64,000 nucleotides of DNA from Bacteroidia bacterium (GCA_037045145.1 JBAOIA010000011.1:62001-126000), one strand, 5' to 3'; shown: positions 34,904 through 44,141, counted from the stretch's first letter. Numbers and translations are program-made. The notes: a model not told the origin generated them from the sequence alone.

Positions 34904-36628
34904 TTAAGCATCAATCCAGCTTTTTACATCATCCAGCGTTACCATACTTACATCAAGTTTAAGTTTCTTGCGCATGCCACCCATGTCGTTAAATAATTTG
35001 TTGGGATTAACTTCTTTGAGTTGTTGTTTTGAAGTGATTCCCATTCTTGAAATAACATCATTCCAGGGTGCAGGAATATGTGACAAACCCATGTCCGTTG
35101 CTGCGTTCGTTTCAATAGTCTCGGGTTTCATCTGTGGAAAAAACAATACATCCTGAATACTTGCAGAATTTGTCATAATCATACTCAAACGGTCAATGCC
35201 TATTCCTAAACCTGCTGTTGGTGGCATTCCATACTCAATGGCACGAAGAAAATCTTCGTCAAGTTGCATGGCTTCTTCATCGCCACGTTTGCCAAGTTCA
35301 AGTTGTTCTTCAAATCTATTACGCTGATCAATAGGGTCGTTCAACTCAGAAAATGCATTACACATTTCTTTACCATTACAGATAGCTTCAAATCGCTCCA
35401 CCAATCCGGGTTTGCTTCGGTGCTTCTTCGCCAATGGCGACATCTCAACCGGATAGTCTGTTATAAATGTTGGTTGAATCAGATTGGGCTCACACTTGCT
35501 TCCGAAAATTTCGTCAATAATTTTCCCTCTTGCCATAGTATCATCCAACTCTATTCCCATTTGAGCGGCTGCCTTTCGCATAGCTGTTTCGTCCATTTCA
35601 CTTACATCAACCCCGGTGTAATGTTCAATTGCTTCATACATGGTAAATCGCTTCCATGGACGTTTGAAGTCAATAGATTTATCTCCTACCGTCACCACTG
35701 TTGAGCTATGCAATTCAATAGCCACCTTTTCTACCATCTCCTCCACTAAATTCATCATCCATTCGTAGTCTTTATAGGCAACATACAACTCTATTTGTGT
35801 AAATTCCGGGTTGTGAAAACGACTCATCCCTTCGTTTCTGAAATCTTTTGAAAACTCATACACACCATCAAAACCACCAACAATCAGTCTTTTCAGATAT
35901 AGCTCGTTGGCAATGCGCAAATACAAAGTCATGTCCAGTGTATTGTGATGCGTTTTAAACGGTCGCGCTGCAGCACCACCATACAAAGGTTGAAGAATAG
36001 GTGTTTCTACTTCAAGGTATCCTCTTTCATTCAGGTAATTGCGGATGGTGTTAACTAACTGAGTACGCTTACGGAATGTTTCTTTTACCTGCGGATTAAC
36101 TATTAAATCAACATAACGCTGACGGTATCTTAAATCCGGGTCAATAACGGCATCAAAAACTTCTCCGTCTTTTTCTTTTACAATAGGTAAAGGACGAAGT
36201 GATTTACATAATAGTGTAACTGAACTTGCATGAATAGAAGTTTCTCCTGTTTTAGTTTTAAAGACGTAGCCTTTAATACCTATGATGTCACCTATATCAA
36301 TAAGTTTTTTCCAAACTGTATCGTACATAGTTTTATCATCACCTCTACAAATCTCATCACGTTTTATATAAATCTGAATTTTCCCTTCTGCATCCTGAAT
36401 TTGTGCAAAAGCAGCCTTGCCCATATCTCTTACACTCAAAATTCGGCCAGCAATACTGATTTCTTCTTTTCCTGCACCAAAACGTGCTTCAGCCTGTTCA
36501 AAGTTTTCAAGAATATAGGTGCTCTTTGAGTTTACTTCGAACTTCTCAGCCGGATATGGATTTATGCCCATTTGTAAAAGCTCATTCAGTTTTTCTCGTC
36601 TAATTTGTTCTTGCTCTGATAACGCCAT
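34904..36628 (-). CDS. lysS: Lysyl-tRNA synthetase, class II
   Basis: This is a 574-residue class IIb synthetase: N-terminal OB-fold anticodon-binding domain (about 60-165), then motif 2 FRNEGMSRFHNPEFTQIE and motif 3 GLGIGIDRLSMIMT. A C-terminal extension of about 75 residues follows (ATDMGLSHIPAPWNDVISRM on), a normal feature of Bacteroidota LysS. The reading frame is open to 36679, but ATG 36628 is chosen because a perfect -7 element lies at 36648-36655 between them, leaving the longer starts outside the mRNA. Monocistronic. Confidence 0.95.
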   Translation of the reverse strand: MALSEQEQIRREKLNELLQMGINPYPAEKFEVNSKSTYILENFEQAEARFGAGKEEISIAGRILSVRDMGKAAFAQIQDAEGKIQIYIKRDEICRGDDKTMYDTVWKKLIDIGDIIGIKGYVFKTKTGETSIHASSVTLLCKSLRPLPIVKEKDGEVFDAVIDPDLRYRQRYVDLIVNPQVKETFRKRTQLVNTIRNYLNERGYLEVETPILQPLYGGAAARPFKTHHNTLDMTLYLRIANELYLKRLIVGGFDGVYEFSKDFRNEGMSRFHNPEFTQIELYVAYKDYEWMMNLVEEMVEKVAIELHSSTVVTVGDKSIDFKRPWKRFTMYEAIEHYTGVDVSEMDETAMRKAAAQMGIELDDTMARGKIIDEIFGSKCEPNLIQPTFITDYPVEMSPLAKKHRSKPGLVERFEAICNGKEMCNAFSELNDPIDQRNRFEEQLELGKRGDEEAMQLDEDFLRAIEYGMPPTAGLGIGIDRLSMIMTNSASIQDVLFFPQMKPETIETNAATDMGLSHIPAPWNDVISRMGITSKQQLKEVNPNKLFNDMGGMRKKLKLDVSMVTLDDVKSWIDA

Positions 36629-36647
36629 TGTTTTAATAATTTGATTA

Positions 36648-36655
36648 CAAAGATA
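36648..36655 (-). promoter_or_regulatory. -7 element for lysS, decides the start codon
   Basis: The minus strand reads TATCTTTG, 19 bases ahead of ATG 36628. It excludes the upstream in-frame starts at 36658 and 36679. Confidence 0.6.
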
Positions 36656-36834
36656 CATGTTGCTGCTTGCAATTATCAATTTCGGTCTGATAGTAGTTTT
36701 TTCCGATTAGGTGGTCACAATTTCCCGATGGGGACAAACTATTTGCCTTCTCAACAATACATGTCTAATATTGAATCGTTAATTAAAGATTAATCACTGA
36801 TAAAATATTTTTAGTTCAGGGTGGGTTTAACTTC
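36656..36834 (+). other. Gene-free region ending in an orphan terminator; possible small RNA
   Basis: There is no reading frame on either strand between the lysS promoter and the hairpin at 36835-36864. Because the hairpin faces right and no right-going gene precedes it, a plus-strand small RNA ending there is possible. A weak -7 candidate (TAGTTTTT) lies near 36694-36701. I could not match it to a known RNA family. Confidence 0.25.
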
Positions 36835-36864
36835 CCCCGTCAGCAAAACTGACGGGGTTTTTTT
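36835..36864 (+). terminator. Strong orphan intrinsic terminator
   Basis: A perfect 9-bp stem CCCCGTCAG/CTGACGGGG with loop CAAAA is followed by TTTTTTT. No upstream plus-strand gene lies within 2 kb. Confidence 0.8.
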
Positions 36865-36879
36865 ATGTCAGTTATCCAT

Positions 36880-36908
36880 AAAAAAAGCCACCCTTTTGGA
36901 GTGGCCTT
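36880..36908 (-). terminator. Intrinsic terminator of the rplM-rpsI-rpsB-tsf operon
   Basis: On the minus strand GCCAC TCC AAAA GG GTGGC forms a stem-loop followed by seven T. It begins 22 bases after the tsf stop. Confidence 0.8.
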
Positions 36909-36929
36909 ATGTGTATTGTTATGGTTTAG

Positions 36930-37763
36930 TTAACCAATTTGAACACGTTTGAAAGCTTTAACGGTAAGCCCTTTTTCCACTCCATCTAAATACTGACGAA
37001 TGGTTTTCTTATCTTCTTTTATAAAAGCCTGATTCAACAAAGTTGATTCCTGATAAAATTTATTCAGTTTACCCATTGCTATCTTCTCAATCATATTTTC
37101 AGGTTTACCTTCTGCACGTGCCTGTTCTTTTCCAATTTCGATTTCGCGATCCAATGTACTTTGATCTACATCGTCTTTGTCAATTGCAACAGGATTCATA
37201 GCGGCAATTTGCATAGCCACATCCTTACCTGCTTCATTAGCAGCAGTAGCAGATGATAAACCTACCATTGAAACAACTCTGTTTCCTGGGTGAATATAAA
37301 CCACCACCTTGGGAGCTTCGATTACTTCATAACGTGTAATTTCAATCTTCTCACCAATTTTGCCAACCATCTCAATCAGTTTTTCACTGATTGTTGTGCC
37401 TTGTAATTGTAAAGCCAACAATGCATCAAGACTTGCTGCATTATTTGTCAACGCTGTTTCAAGAACATCTTCTGCAAATTTTACAAACTCTGCATTTTTA
37501 GCAACAAAGTCTGTTTCGCAACTTAAAGCAACTAAATATCCTTTAGTAGCATCATTATTGGTCTTTGCAACAATATATCCTTCTTTTGCTTCGCGGTCTG
37601 CTCTATTTGCGGCAACCTTCTGTCCTTTTTTACGAAGCTCATCAATGGCTTTTTCAAAATCGCCATTGGCTTCCATCAGTGCTTTTTTGCAATCCATCAT
37701 TCCTGCACCTGTCATCTGACGGAGCTTGTTTACATCGCTTGCACTAATTGTTACTGTACTCAT
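36930..37763 (-). CDS. tsf: Elongation factor Ts
   Basis: This 277-residue nucleotide-exchange factor recycles EF-Tu. It has the N-terminal UBA-like domain (VNKLRQMTGAGMMDCKKAL, GDFEKAIDELRKKG), the core motif LSCETDFVAKN (TDFV, contacts EF-Tu) and the C-terminal domain KEDKKTIRQYL. Length is normal. It is the last gene of the ribosomal operon, 26 bases after rpsB, and is closed by the terminator at 36880-36908. Confidence 0.97.
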   Translation of the reverse strand: MSTVTISASDVNKLRQMTGAGMMDCKKALMEANGDFEKAIDELRKKGQKVAANRADREAKEGYIVAKTNNDATKGYLVALSCETDFVAKNAEFVKFAEDVLETALTNNAASLDALLALQLQGTTISEKLIEMVGKIGEKIEITRYEVIEAPKVVVYIHPGNRVVSMVGLSSATAANEAGKDVAMQIAAMNPVAIDKDDVDQSTLDREIEIGKEQARAEGKPENMIEKIAMGKLNKFYQESTLLNQAFIKEDKKTIRQYLDGVEKGLTVKAFKRVQIG

Positions 37764-37789
37764 TATTGTAATTATAAATCTTTAAAATA

Positions 37790-38659
37790 TTAATCTTTTT
37801 TTCTTGTGGTCGGCTTACGGCTGCGTGTGGCAGCTTTTTTAGCAGGAGATTTTGACTTTCCTTCTCCTGACTCTTCACCTTCTTCTGACATTGCAAATTC
37901 TTTTTCGCCATCACCTCTTTCTCCACCTTCTTCTTCAGCAGCAGCTTCACGTTCACGATCTGCTTCTTTGTCCATTTTACGCTCTTCAAGACCTTCTTCA
38001 ATAGCCTTAATCATGGCATTCATAATTAAAGAGATTGATTTTGTTGCATCATCGTTTGCCGGAACCGGAAAGTCAATCAATGTTGGGTCTGTATTGGTGT
38101 CGCAGATAGCAATGGTTGGGATGCCTAATTTCTGTGCTTCAGAAACCGCAATATGCTCTTTTAATACGTCAACAATAAAAAGTGCTGCCGGCAAACGCGT
38201 TAGGTCGGCAATACTACCTATAAGTTTTTCCATTTTAGCTTTCTGACGAGATACCTGAAGGCGTTCTTTCTTAGAGATGTTGTTGAAAGATTCGTCTTTC
38301 ATGAAACGATCAAAGCCTGTCATTTTCTTTACCGACTTGCGCTGTGTTGCGAAGTTGGTTAACATACCACCGGGCCAACGCTCAGTGATATAAGGCATGC
38401 CAACAGACTTGGCTGCATTGGCAACGATTTCTTTTGCTTGTTTCTTAGTAGCAACAAACAATATTTTTTTGCCTGATTTTGCAATTTGTTTTATGGCAGC
38501 GGTAGCTTCTTCAAGTTTTGCAGCTGTCTTATTCAAATCAATAATGTGAATTCCGTTGCGCTCCATAAAAATATAAGGAGCCATTTTAGGATTCCACTTA
38601 CGTTTCAGGTGTCCGAAATGACAACCTGCATCTAACAATTCCTGTGTATTAATAGACAT
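37790..38659 (-). CDS. rpsB: 30S ribosomal protein S2
   Basis: This is 289 residues: S2 core (LLDAGCHFGHLKRKWNPKMA, FVATKKQAKEIV, ERWPGGMLTNF, ICDTNTDPTLIDFPVPAND) to about residue 225, then a ~60-residue low-complexity tail, first acidic (EEEGGERGDGEKE) then basic (KSPAKKAATRSRKPTTRKKD). Typical S2 is about 230-260 residues, so the tail is an extension. The open frame reaches 38740 but those codons overlap the end of rpsI in another frame; ATG 38659, 19 bases after rpsI, matches S2 N-termini. Confidence 0.97.
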   Translation of the reverse strand: MSINTQELLDAGCHFGHLKRKWNPKMAPYIFMERNGIHIIDLNKTAAKLEEATAAIKQIAKSGKKILFVATKKQAKEIVANAAKSVGMPYITERWPGGMLTNFATQRKSVKKMTGFDRFMKDESFNNISKKERLQVSRQKAKMEKLIGSIADLTRLPAALFIVDVLKEHIAVSEAQKLGIPTIAICDTNTDPTLIDFPVPANDDATKSISLIMNAMIKAIEEGLEERKMDKEADREREAAAEEEGGERGDGEKEFAMSEEGEESGEGKSKSPAKKAATRSRKPTTRKKD

Positions 38660-38678
38660 TTTTTGCTGGTATAATTTT

Positions 38679-39065
38679 TTAACGTTTGCTGAACTGGAAT
38701 TTCTTACGAGCCTTTTTCTGACCACTTTTCTTACGCTCAACCATTTTGGGATTACGTGTCAGGAGTCCTTCTTTTTTCAAAGCCGGACGATTTTCTGGAT
38801 TCATTTCGCACAATGCACGTGAAATAGCTAAACGGATAGCTTCTGCCTGTCCTGTTATTCCTCCACCCATTACATTGGCTTTAACATCAAACTGCTCGTT
38901 TGCATTGATAACTGCAAATGCCTGTGTTACTTTATTCTGAAGTGGACCAGTAGTGAAATAGTTTTTGAATTCACGATTGTTGATTACAATAGTTCCTGTT
39001 CCCGGAGTCAGATAAACACGCGCTACGGCTGTTTTGCGTCTTCCTATTTTATGTATATTATTCAT
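38679..39065 (-). CDS. rpsI: 30S ribosomal protein S9
   Basis: This is a 128-residue protein with S9 signatures IGRRKTAVARVYL, GGGITGQAEAIRLAISRAL and the basic tail ending KKARKKFQFSKR, whose terminal residues reach the P-site tRNA. Second gene of the operon, 6 bases after rplM. Confidence 0.97.
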   Translation of the reverse strand: MNNIHKIGRRKTAVARVYLTPGTGTIVINNREFKNYFTTGPLQNKVTQAFAVINANEQFDVKANVMGGGITGQAEAIRLAISRALCEMNPENRPALKKEGLLTRNPKMVERKKSGQKKARKKFQFSKR

Positions 39066-39071
39066 TGCCGA

Positions 39072-39521
39072 TTAAATATCTAAAGTTATTTTACGGGGAT
39101 TTTGTGCTTCATGGCTGTGTTCACTGCCAGCAAATACCCTTAGGTTTTTCTTTATAGCGTTTCCTAATCTGTTTTTAGGAAGCATTTTATGAATGGCATT
39201 TTCCAGAATTCTTTCAGGATAAGTATCTATCAGTTTCTCCGGTGAAGTAAAACGCTGACCTCCGGGATAGCCCGTGTGGCGCACATATACTTTCTGTGCC
39301 ATTTTTTTTCCGGTAAGTTTTACCTTCTCGGCATTGATAATAATTACATTATCTCCGGTGTCAACGTGAGGTGTAAATCCTGGACGGTGTTTGCCTCTTA
39401 AAATCTTAGCCACCTCGGATGATAAACGGCCTAAAACCATATCGGTTGCATCAATCAGCACCCACTCTTTTCTGGCAGTTTTCGCATTCAGCGATATTGT
39501 TTTGTATGATAAAGTATCCAC
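39072..39521 (-). CDS. rplM: 50S ribosomal protein L13
   Basis: This 149-residue protein has L13 motifs EWVLIDATDMVLGRLSSEVA, GKHRPGFTPHVDTGD and ILENAIHKMLPKNRLG. The open frame extends to 39620, but the GTG at 39521 is the start, encoding (M)DTLSYKTIS as in other Bacteroidota L13 proteins, and a full promoter lies at 39556-39586, downstream of the longer reading's start. It is the first gene of rplM-rpsI-rpsB-tsf. Confidence 0.95.
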   Translation of the reverse strand: MDTLSYKTISLNAKTARKEWVLIDATDMVLGRLSSEVAKILRGKHRPGFTPHVDTGDNVIIINAEKVKLTGKKMAQKVYVRHTGYPGGQRFTSPEKLIDTYPERILENAIHKMLPKNRLGNAIKKNLRVFAGSEHSHEAQNPRKITLDI

Positions 39522-39555
39522 AGTATTATGTATTAACCTTTTACAATTGGGGTCG

Positions 39556-39586
39556 CAAAAGTAACACTTATTTTCAAACCAACAAA
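39556..39586 (-). promoter_or_regulatory. -33/-7 promoter of the rplM-rpsI-rpsB-tsf operon
   Basis: On the minus strand TTTG (39583-39586), a 19-base spacer and TACTTTTG (39556-39563) match the Bacteroidota housekeeping promoter. The leader to the GTG start is about 30 bases. Confidence 0.7.
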
Positions 39587-39829
39587 CGTTATAAACAAAA
39601 TAGTGTGAACAGTTTGCCAATATTAATCAACCGTTTTCTGTTCCTATCTGCAATGATTTTAAAATATAATTGATTATCAGATATTTAAATAAATTGATGC
39701 GCTATACATTTTGGTCGCATTATTCACAACAAATCATTGAAATGGGTTTAAAAGGCCTACCTCAGACCATCAATTTTTATTCTTTTATGATAAAAACATT
39801 CTTGAAAAAACAAATGAAAATGCCGGAAC
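39587..39829. other. Gene-free spacer between the ribosomal operon and bshA
   Basis: Upstream of the rplM promoter to the end of bshA I see only AT-rich sequence. A 49-codon plus-strand open frame (39697-39846) crosses the bshA stop and has no supporting signal. No terminator for bshA is evident. Confidence 0.45.
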
Positions 39830-40969
39830 TTACGGTGCAACTGTAAAATTCTGAATAATGGACTGATAGTAATTTTCGTAACGCGGAAGGATGACGTTAA
39901 TATCGAAATCGGAAGCTCGCTTCAATGCATTTTGCTTGAAAATGTTGAGTGTTTGATCGTCCTTTAATATGTGATAAGCTTTCTCCGCCATATCTTCAAT
40001 GTCGCCAACATTACTTGTAAATCCTGTCACACCATCTAAATTTAGTTCAGGCATACCTCCGGTATTTGATGAAATTACCGGCACCTGGCAAGCCATGGCT
40101 TCTAATGCAGCAAGTCCAAAACTTTCTGTTTCACTAGGCATGATAAACAAATCACAAACAGATAAAATTTCTTCTATAGCATCCTGCTTACCTAAAAATC
40201 TAACATCATCACACAATTGCAGTTCACGACAAAGTTTTTCGGCACCGGCCCGTTCATCACCATCACCAATCATCAGTAATCGTGAAGGTATTCTTTTATG
40301 AATCCTTGCAAAAACCTGTATTACATCGTTCACCCTTTTAACTTTTCTGAAATTAGAAGTATGTACCAACAGTCTTTCTCCTCCTGGCGCAATGGCTCGT
40401 TTAAAATGGTCTTTTGGCTTTTTTGAAAACCTTTTCAGATCAATAAAATTATGGATGACTTCAATATGTTTGGTGACTTCAAAATTTGCATAGGTATCGC
40501 GCTTTAAACTTTCTGAAACAGCTGTCACACCATCACTTTGGTTGATAGCAAAAGTCACCACAGGCTCATAACTGTTATCGCGGCCAACAAGTGTAATATC
40601 TGTACCATGCAACGTGGTTATTACCGGTATATATATTCCCTTTGAAATCAGAATCTGTTTAGCAAGATAAGCTACGGATGCATGGGGTATGGCATAGTGC
40701 ACATGCAAAACATCTAACCCCTCATGCATGGCCACATCAACCAACATGCTTGTTAATGCTGACTCATAAGGTGCATATTCAAACAACGGATAGTTACTTA
40801 CCGATACTTCATGATAGGAAATATTTTCAGAAAAAGAGTCGAGCCGTACCGGCTGACTGTAGGTGATAAAATGAATACGATGACCCTTAGCTGCAAGTGC
40901 TTTGCCAAGTTCTGTAGCGACAACTCCACTGCCTCCAAAAGTGGGATAACAAACTATACCTATTTTCAT
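39830..40969 (-). CDS. bshA: N-acetyl-alpha-D-glucosaminyl L-malate synthase
   Basis: This 379-residue GT4 glycosyltransferase joins GlcNAc from UDP-GlcNAc to malate, the first step of bacillithiol synthesis. Motifs: MKIGIVCYPTFGGSGVVATE, HVHYAIPHA, TTLHGTDITLVG, HTSNFRKVKRV, and the donor site MPSETESFGLAALEAMAC. The match to BshA at both ends is close. ATG 40969 is preferred to the TTG at 40990. It lies 64 bases after the GH3 fusion gene on the same strand and is probably in its operon. bshB and bshC are not in the window. Confidence 0.92.
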   Translation of the reverse strand: MKIGIVCYPTFGGSGVVATELGKALAAKGHRIHFITYSQPVRLDSFSENISYHEVSVSNYPLFEYAPYESALTSMLVDVAMHEGLDVLHVHYAIPHASVAYLAKQILISKGIYIPVITTLHGTDITLVGRDNSYEPVVTFAINQSDGVTAVSESLKRDTYANFEVTKHIEVIHNFIDLKRFSKKPKDHFKRAIAPGGERLLVHTSNFRKVKRVNDVIQVFARIHKRIPSRLLMIGDGDERAGAEKLCRELQLCDDVRFLGKQDAIEEILSVCDLFIMPSETESFGLAALEAMACQVPVISSNTGGMPELNLDGVTGFTSNVGDIEDMAEKAYHILKDDQTLNIFKQNALKRASDFDINVILPRYENYYQSIIQNFTVAP

Positions 40970-41033
40970 ACTGTAAGAATCAATCAACAAGAATAATGTT
41001 GATTTGTTTAACAGGTTGTAAAAATAGTTTCTT

Positions 41034-43970
41034 TCAACGTATTTTTCTTAAACAATCGTAAAACACCTGCTGTATTTCTGTTCTCACGCTTAGCTTACTG
41101 ATTTTTTGGTTAGAAGCTGTTGGATAAATACGGTTAGAGAGAAAAACATAAACCAACTTATTGGAAGGATCGGCCCATGTGCAGGTGCCTGTAAATCCCT
41201 GATGGCCGAAAGTTTGCGGTGATGCACTTTTACATGTCGGGCTTCCTTTTGCAGGATTTGTTTCGGGTTTGTCAAACACCAAACCTCTTCTTATTCCGGA
41301 AATAGGTGCTTTCGTAAATACATCAACAGTAGCTTTGCTAATATACTGCTTACCGGCATAGCTGCCTCCATTGAGTAACATTTGCATGAGCACTCCAACG
41401 CTCTGCGCATTGGCGAATAAGCCTGCATTGCCTGCCACACCACCCATCAACGCTGCTGCCGGATCGTGTACATACCCCTGAACCAAGGTGTGCCTGAACA
41501 CTGTATCATCTTCCGTAGGTACAATGTCTGCTAATGGAAATTTATTGCGAGGATTAAACAACAAATGACTCAATCCCAGTGGCTGATAAAATTCTTCATT
41601 GAGCAATACATCCATCTTTTTGCCTGCCTGCCTTTCAATAATTTTTTGCAATAGCAGCATTCCTAAATCAGAATATACATATTTTCCTTTTTCCGTTAAT
41701 GGTGAATCTTTAATACTTTTATCTATTCTGACATAAAATTTAGGGTTCATAAAAAGACTGTCTGTTACCTGCACAGTATAATCATCATGCAATGACGAAG
41801 AAAAATATTTTTTCATCACTTTACCATTCTTAGTAAGTCCTTCTTTATAGAATGGAATCCAGGCTTGCAATCCTGCAGTGTGTGTCATAAGCTGTTCAAC
41901 TGTTAATGACCCTTTATTGGTATTTCCATAATCAGGCAGGTAATATTCTATTGTCTGTTTTAAGTCAAGCAGATTATGGTCATAAAGCCACATGGCTGCA
42001 AGAGCAGTGGCATCAATTTTTGTAACAGAGGCAATATCATATATCATATCATTTTCCACTGCTTGTGTATCTGCATAAGTTGTAAAGCCAAACGATTTGT
42101 TATAGATAACCTTACCGTCAACCGATGCATATACCTGACATCCGGGAAATGCTTTTTGTTTTATGGCATCATTAATTAAGGAGTCCACTTTTTGCAGACA
42201 TGTTAGATCAATATTTAACTCAGCAGGCATGGTATATTTTACCACACCCGTTGCCTGAAGATTCAGACCATCACCACGATGAAAGGTTAAGCCGGGTGTT
42301 ACAGGCAATCTTCCATTGAAAGGGACAGCACCAAACAGTGCCTGTGCAGTTATGTGTTGTGGCAGATAAGTGTCTTCGTAGGCAATTATCAGAGCTTTCG
42401 TCTGATCGGGAATAACCAATTTATTCAGACAATATGAATTTCCAAACAACACAACAATAGCTTTGGTGCGCATAGAAACTTTTTGGATAACCGAATTCAT
42501 GCTTTCAGTAATTCCAAAATTAAACTGAGGCTTGGTTGTTGTGTTATGAATGCTGACAATAACTTTTGTGAATCCTGATAATACTGCGGCAATGCTGTCC
42601 ACGGTGGCAGGAGAAGCATCTTTTGACATTACAAAATTCTGAACAGGTGCAAATAGCGACAATGTTTGCTGAAATGCATTCTCAAGAGTATCGTTAATTA
42701 CCAATGATGCAATCCGCTCAGAAGAACTGTTTTGCAGTGGTAAAACAGCATCATTTCTGAGTAGTGTCAGCGACTTTTCATACAAACGATAGTTGAGATA
42801 TGAAGCACCCGCATTGTTTAAATCATAATACAGATTTGTCGTGTCAACAGGAGTATAGTTGTTTAAACCAGCCCAATGCTTGGCCATCAGAATTTTTCTG
42901 ACTTTTTCATCAAGAGCACTTTTGCGCAACTTTCTTTTCTGAAGTGCAGTATTTATTTTTTCGATAGCCGGCTTCACATTCTCCGACATTAATAAAATAT
43001 CATTACCAGCCAACAAAGCCTGCAATTCAATATCACCCGGTTTGGCATCGGCTACAATGGCACCTTTCATATTCAATGCATCGGTAATGACGAGTCCTTT
43101 AAAGTCTAAGTCGTCTTTAAGATAGCCGTTGATAATTCTTTTAGACAATGATGCAGGATAGTTCTCATCGTCAAGTAATGGAACATTCAGATGGCCTGTC
43201 ATAATACTGCTGACCCCATTCCTAATAAGCTGCCTGAAAGGAAACCACTCTAAAGTATCTAACTCACCGGCAGATTTATTGATTACCGGCAAGGCATAAT
43301 GCGAATCTGTATCTGTATCTCCATGACCGGGAAAATGTTTTCCACATGCAAGCACATGCTGATGTTGCAAGGCCTGCATATAAAATATTCCACCTTGTGC
43401 TACTTCAAATTTATCATCACTAAATGAGCGTGTATTAATTACAGGGTTCTGCGGATTATTGTTGATATCAATGTCAGGAGCAAAGTTTAGTTGAATACCC
43501 ATACGTTTACATTGTGATGCAATTTCGGCAAATGCTTCATTAAGCAAACTGTCATCATGCATGGCCGACAAGGTCATTTGACGAGGAAAGCGAATGGTAC
43601 TGTCCATGCGCATACTTAGCCCCCATTCGCCATCAATACTCACCAACAAAGGAATTTTAGCTGCTTTCTGCATTCTGTTAATACACTGTGCCTGACGATA
43701 TGGCCCTCCTTTAAAGACAATCAAACCTCCAAGATGATAATTACGGATTAACGATTCTAATGAATCCAAATCTTTTTCAGGCCAAACACTTTGCATCTGT
43801 ACCATAAAAAGCTGACCAATTTTTTCATCAACAGTCATTTCATCAAGTACACTATCGGCCCAATGATAAGATACAGGGTTAATAAATCCGGGCAGTTTCT
43901 TCTGCGAATAAGAAACTAAGGGAAGCAGCACCGTGAATAAACAATAAAGCGATTTCTTTAAAAACATCAT
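41034..43970 (-). CDS. GH3 beta-N-acetylglucosaminidase fused to a beta-lactamase-fold serine hydrolase
   Basis: This is a 978-residue exported protein: signal peptide to about residue 22, NagZ-like GH3 domain (about 35-360) with the catalytic His/Asp loop KHFPGHGDTDTDSH (211-224) and nucleophile region VITDALNMKGAI, a linker/GH3 C-domain (about 380-580), then a class C beta-lactamase-fold domain (about 600-978) with SVTK as the SxxK nucleophile motif and YSDLGM as the YxN-like element. The joint architecture suggests cleavage of peptidoglycan-derived muropeptides outside the cytoplasm. The -7 element nearly touches the start, so initiation may be at the second ATG (43967). Confidence 0.9.
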   Translation of the reverse strand: MMFLKKSLYCLFTVLLPLVSYSQKKLPGFINPVSYHWADSVLDEMTVDEKIGQLFMVQMQSVWPEKDLDSLESLIRNYHLGGLIVFKGGPYRQAQCINRMQKAAKIPLLVSIDGEWGLSMRMDSTIRFPRQMTLSAMHDDSLLNEAFAEIASQCKRMGIQLNFAPDIDINNNPQNPVINTRSFSDDKFEVAQGGIFYMQALQHQHVLACGKHFPGHGDTDTDSHYALPVINKSAGELDTLEWFPFRQLIRNGVSSIMTGHLNVPLLDDENYPASLSKRIINGYLKDDLDFKGLVITDALNMKGAIVADAKPGDIELQALLAGNDILLMSENVKPAIEKINTALQKRKLRKSALDEKVRKILMAKHWAGLNNYTPVDTTNLYYDLNNAGASYLNYRLYEKSLTLLRNDAVLPLQNSSSERIASLVINDTLENAFQQTLSLFAPVQNFVMSKDASPATVDSIAAVLSGFTKVIVSIHNTTTKPQFNFGITESMNSVIQKVSMRTKAIVVLFGNSYCLNKLVIPDQTKALIIAYEDTYLPQHITAQALFGAVPFNGRLPVTPGLTFHRGDGLNLQATGVVKYTMPAELNIDLTCLQKVDSLINDAIKQKAFPGCQVYASVDGKVIYNKSFGFTTYADTQAVENDMIYDIASVTKIDATALAAMWLYDHNLLDLKQTIEYYLPDYGNTNKGSLTVEQLMTHTAGLQAWIPFYKEGLTKNGKVMKKYFSSSLHDDYTVQVTDSLFMNPKFYVRIDKSIKDSPLTEKGKYVYSDLGMLLLQKIIERQAGKKMDVLLNEEFYQPLGLSHLLFNPRNKFPLADIVPTEDDTVFRHTLVQGYVHDPAAALMGGVAGNAGLFANAQSVGVLMQMLLNGGSYAGKQYISKATVDVFTKAPISGIRRGLVFDKPETNPAKGSPTCKSASPQTFGHQGFTGTCTWADPSNKLVYVFLSNRIYPTASNQKISKLSVRTEIQQVFYDCLRKIR

Positions 43971-43971
43971 G

Positions 43972-43979
43972 CAAAGGTA
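43972..43979 (-). promoter_or_regulatory. -7 element abutting the GH3 fusion start codon
   Basis: The minus strand reads TACCTTTG, one base before ATG 43970 and four before ATG 43967. The mRNA is expected to be leaderless and to start at the second ATG. Confidence 0.55.
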
Positions 43980-44141
43980 TTTTCATAAAGCAAACTTTTT
44001 GCCTTTATACAATAGAGTAAATAACAGATTTATGTTAGAAAACCTTTATCTTAAAAGCTTCCGTCAGGGTGTTTGCTTAATGAATAGTTGTTTTTATAGT
44101 AATAGAATGAAAAAGACTGTATTTTAATTAAATCAAAAAAT

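Noticed and set aside
37744..38246. Open frames on other frames in rpsB
   Set aside because: They arise from the repetitive Glu/Lys/Ser-coding tail of S2.
38660..38740. Longer N-terminus for S2
   Set aside because: It is out-of-frame rpsI sequence; the S2 family starts at ATG 38659.
39522..39620. Longer N-terminus for L13
   Set aside because: It contains the rplM promoter and Cys-rich residues unlike L13.
39697..39846. 49-codon plus-strand open frame ending inside bshA
   Set aside because: No promoter or family match, and it overlaps the bshA stop on the other strand.
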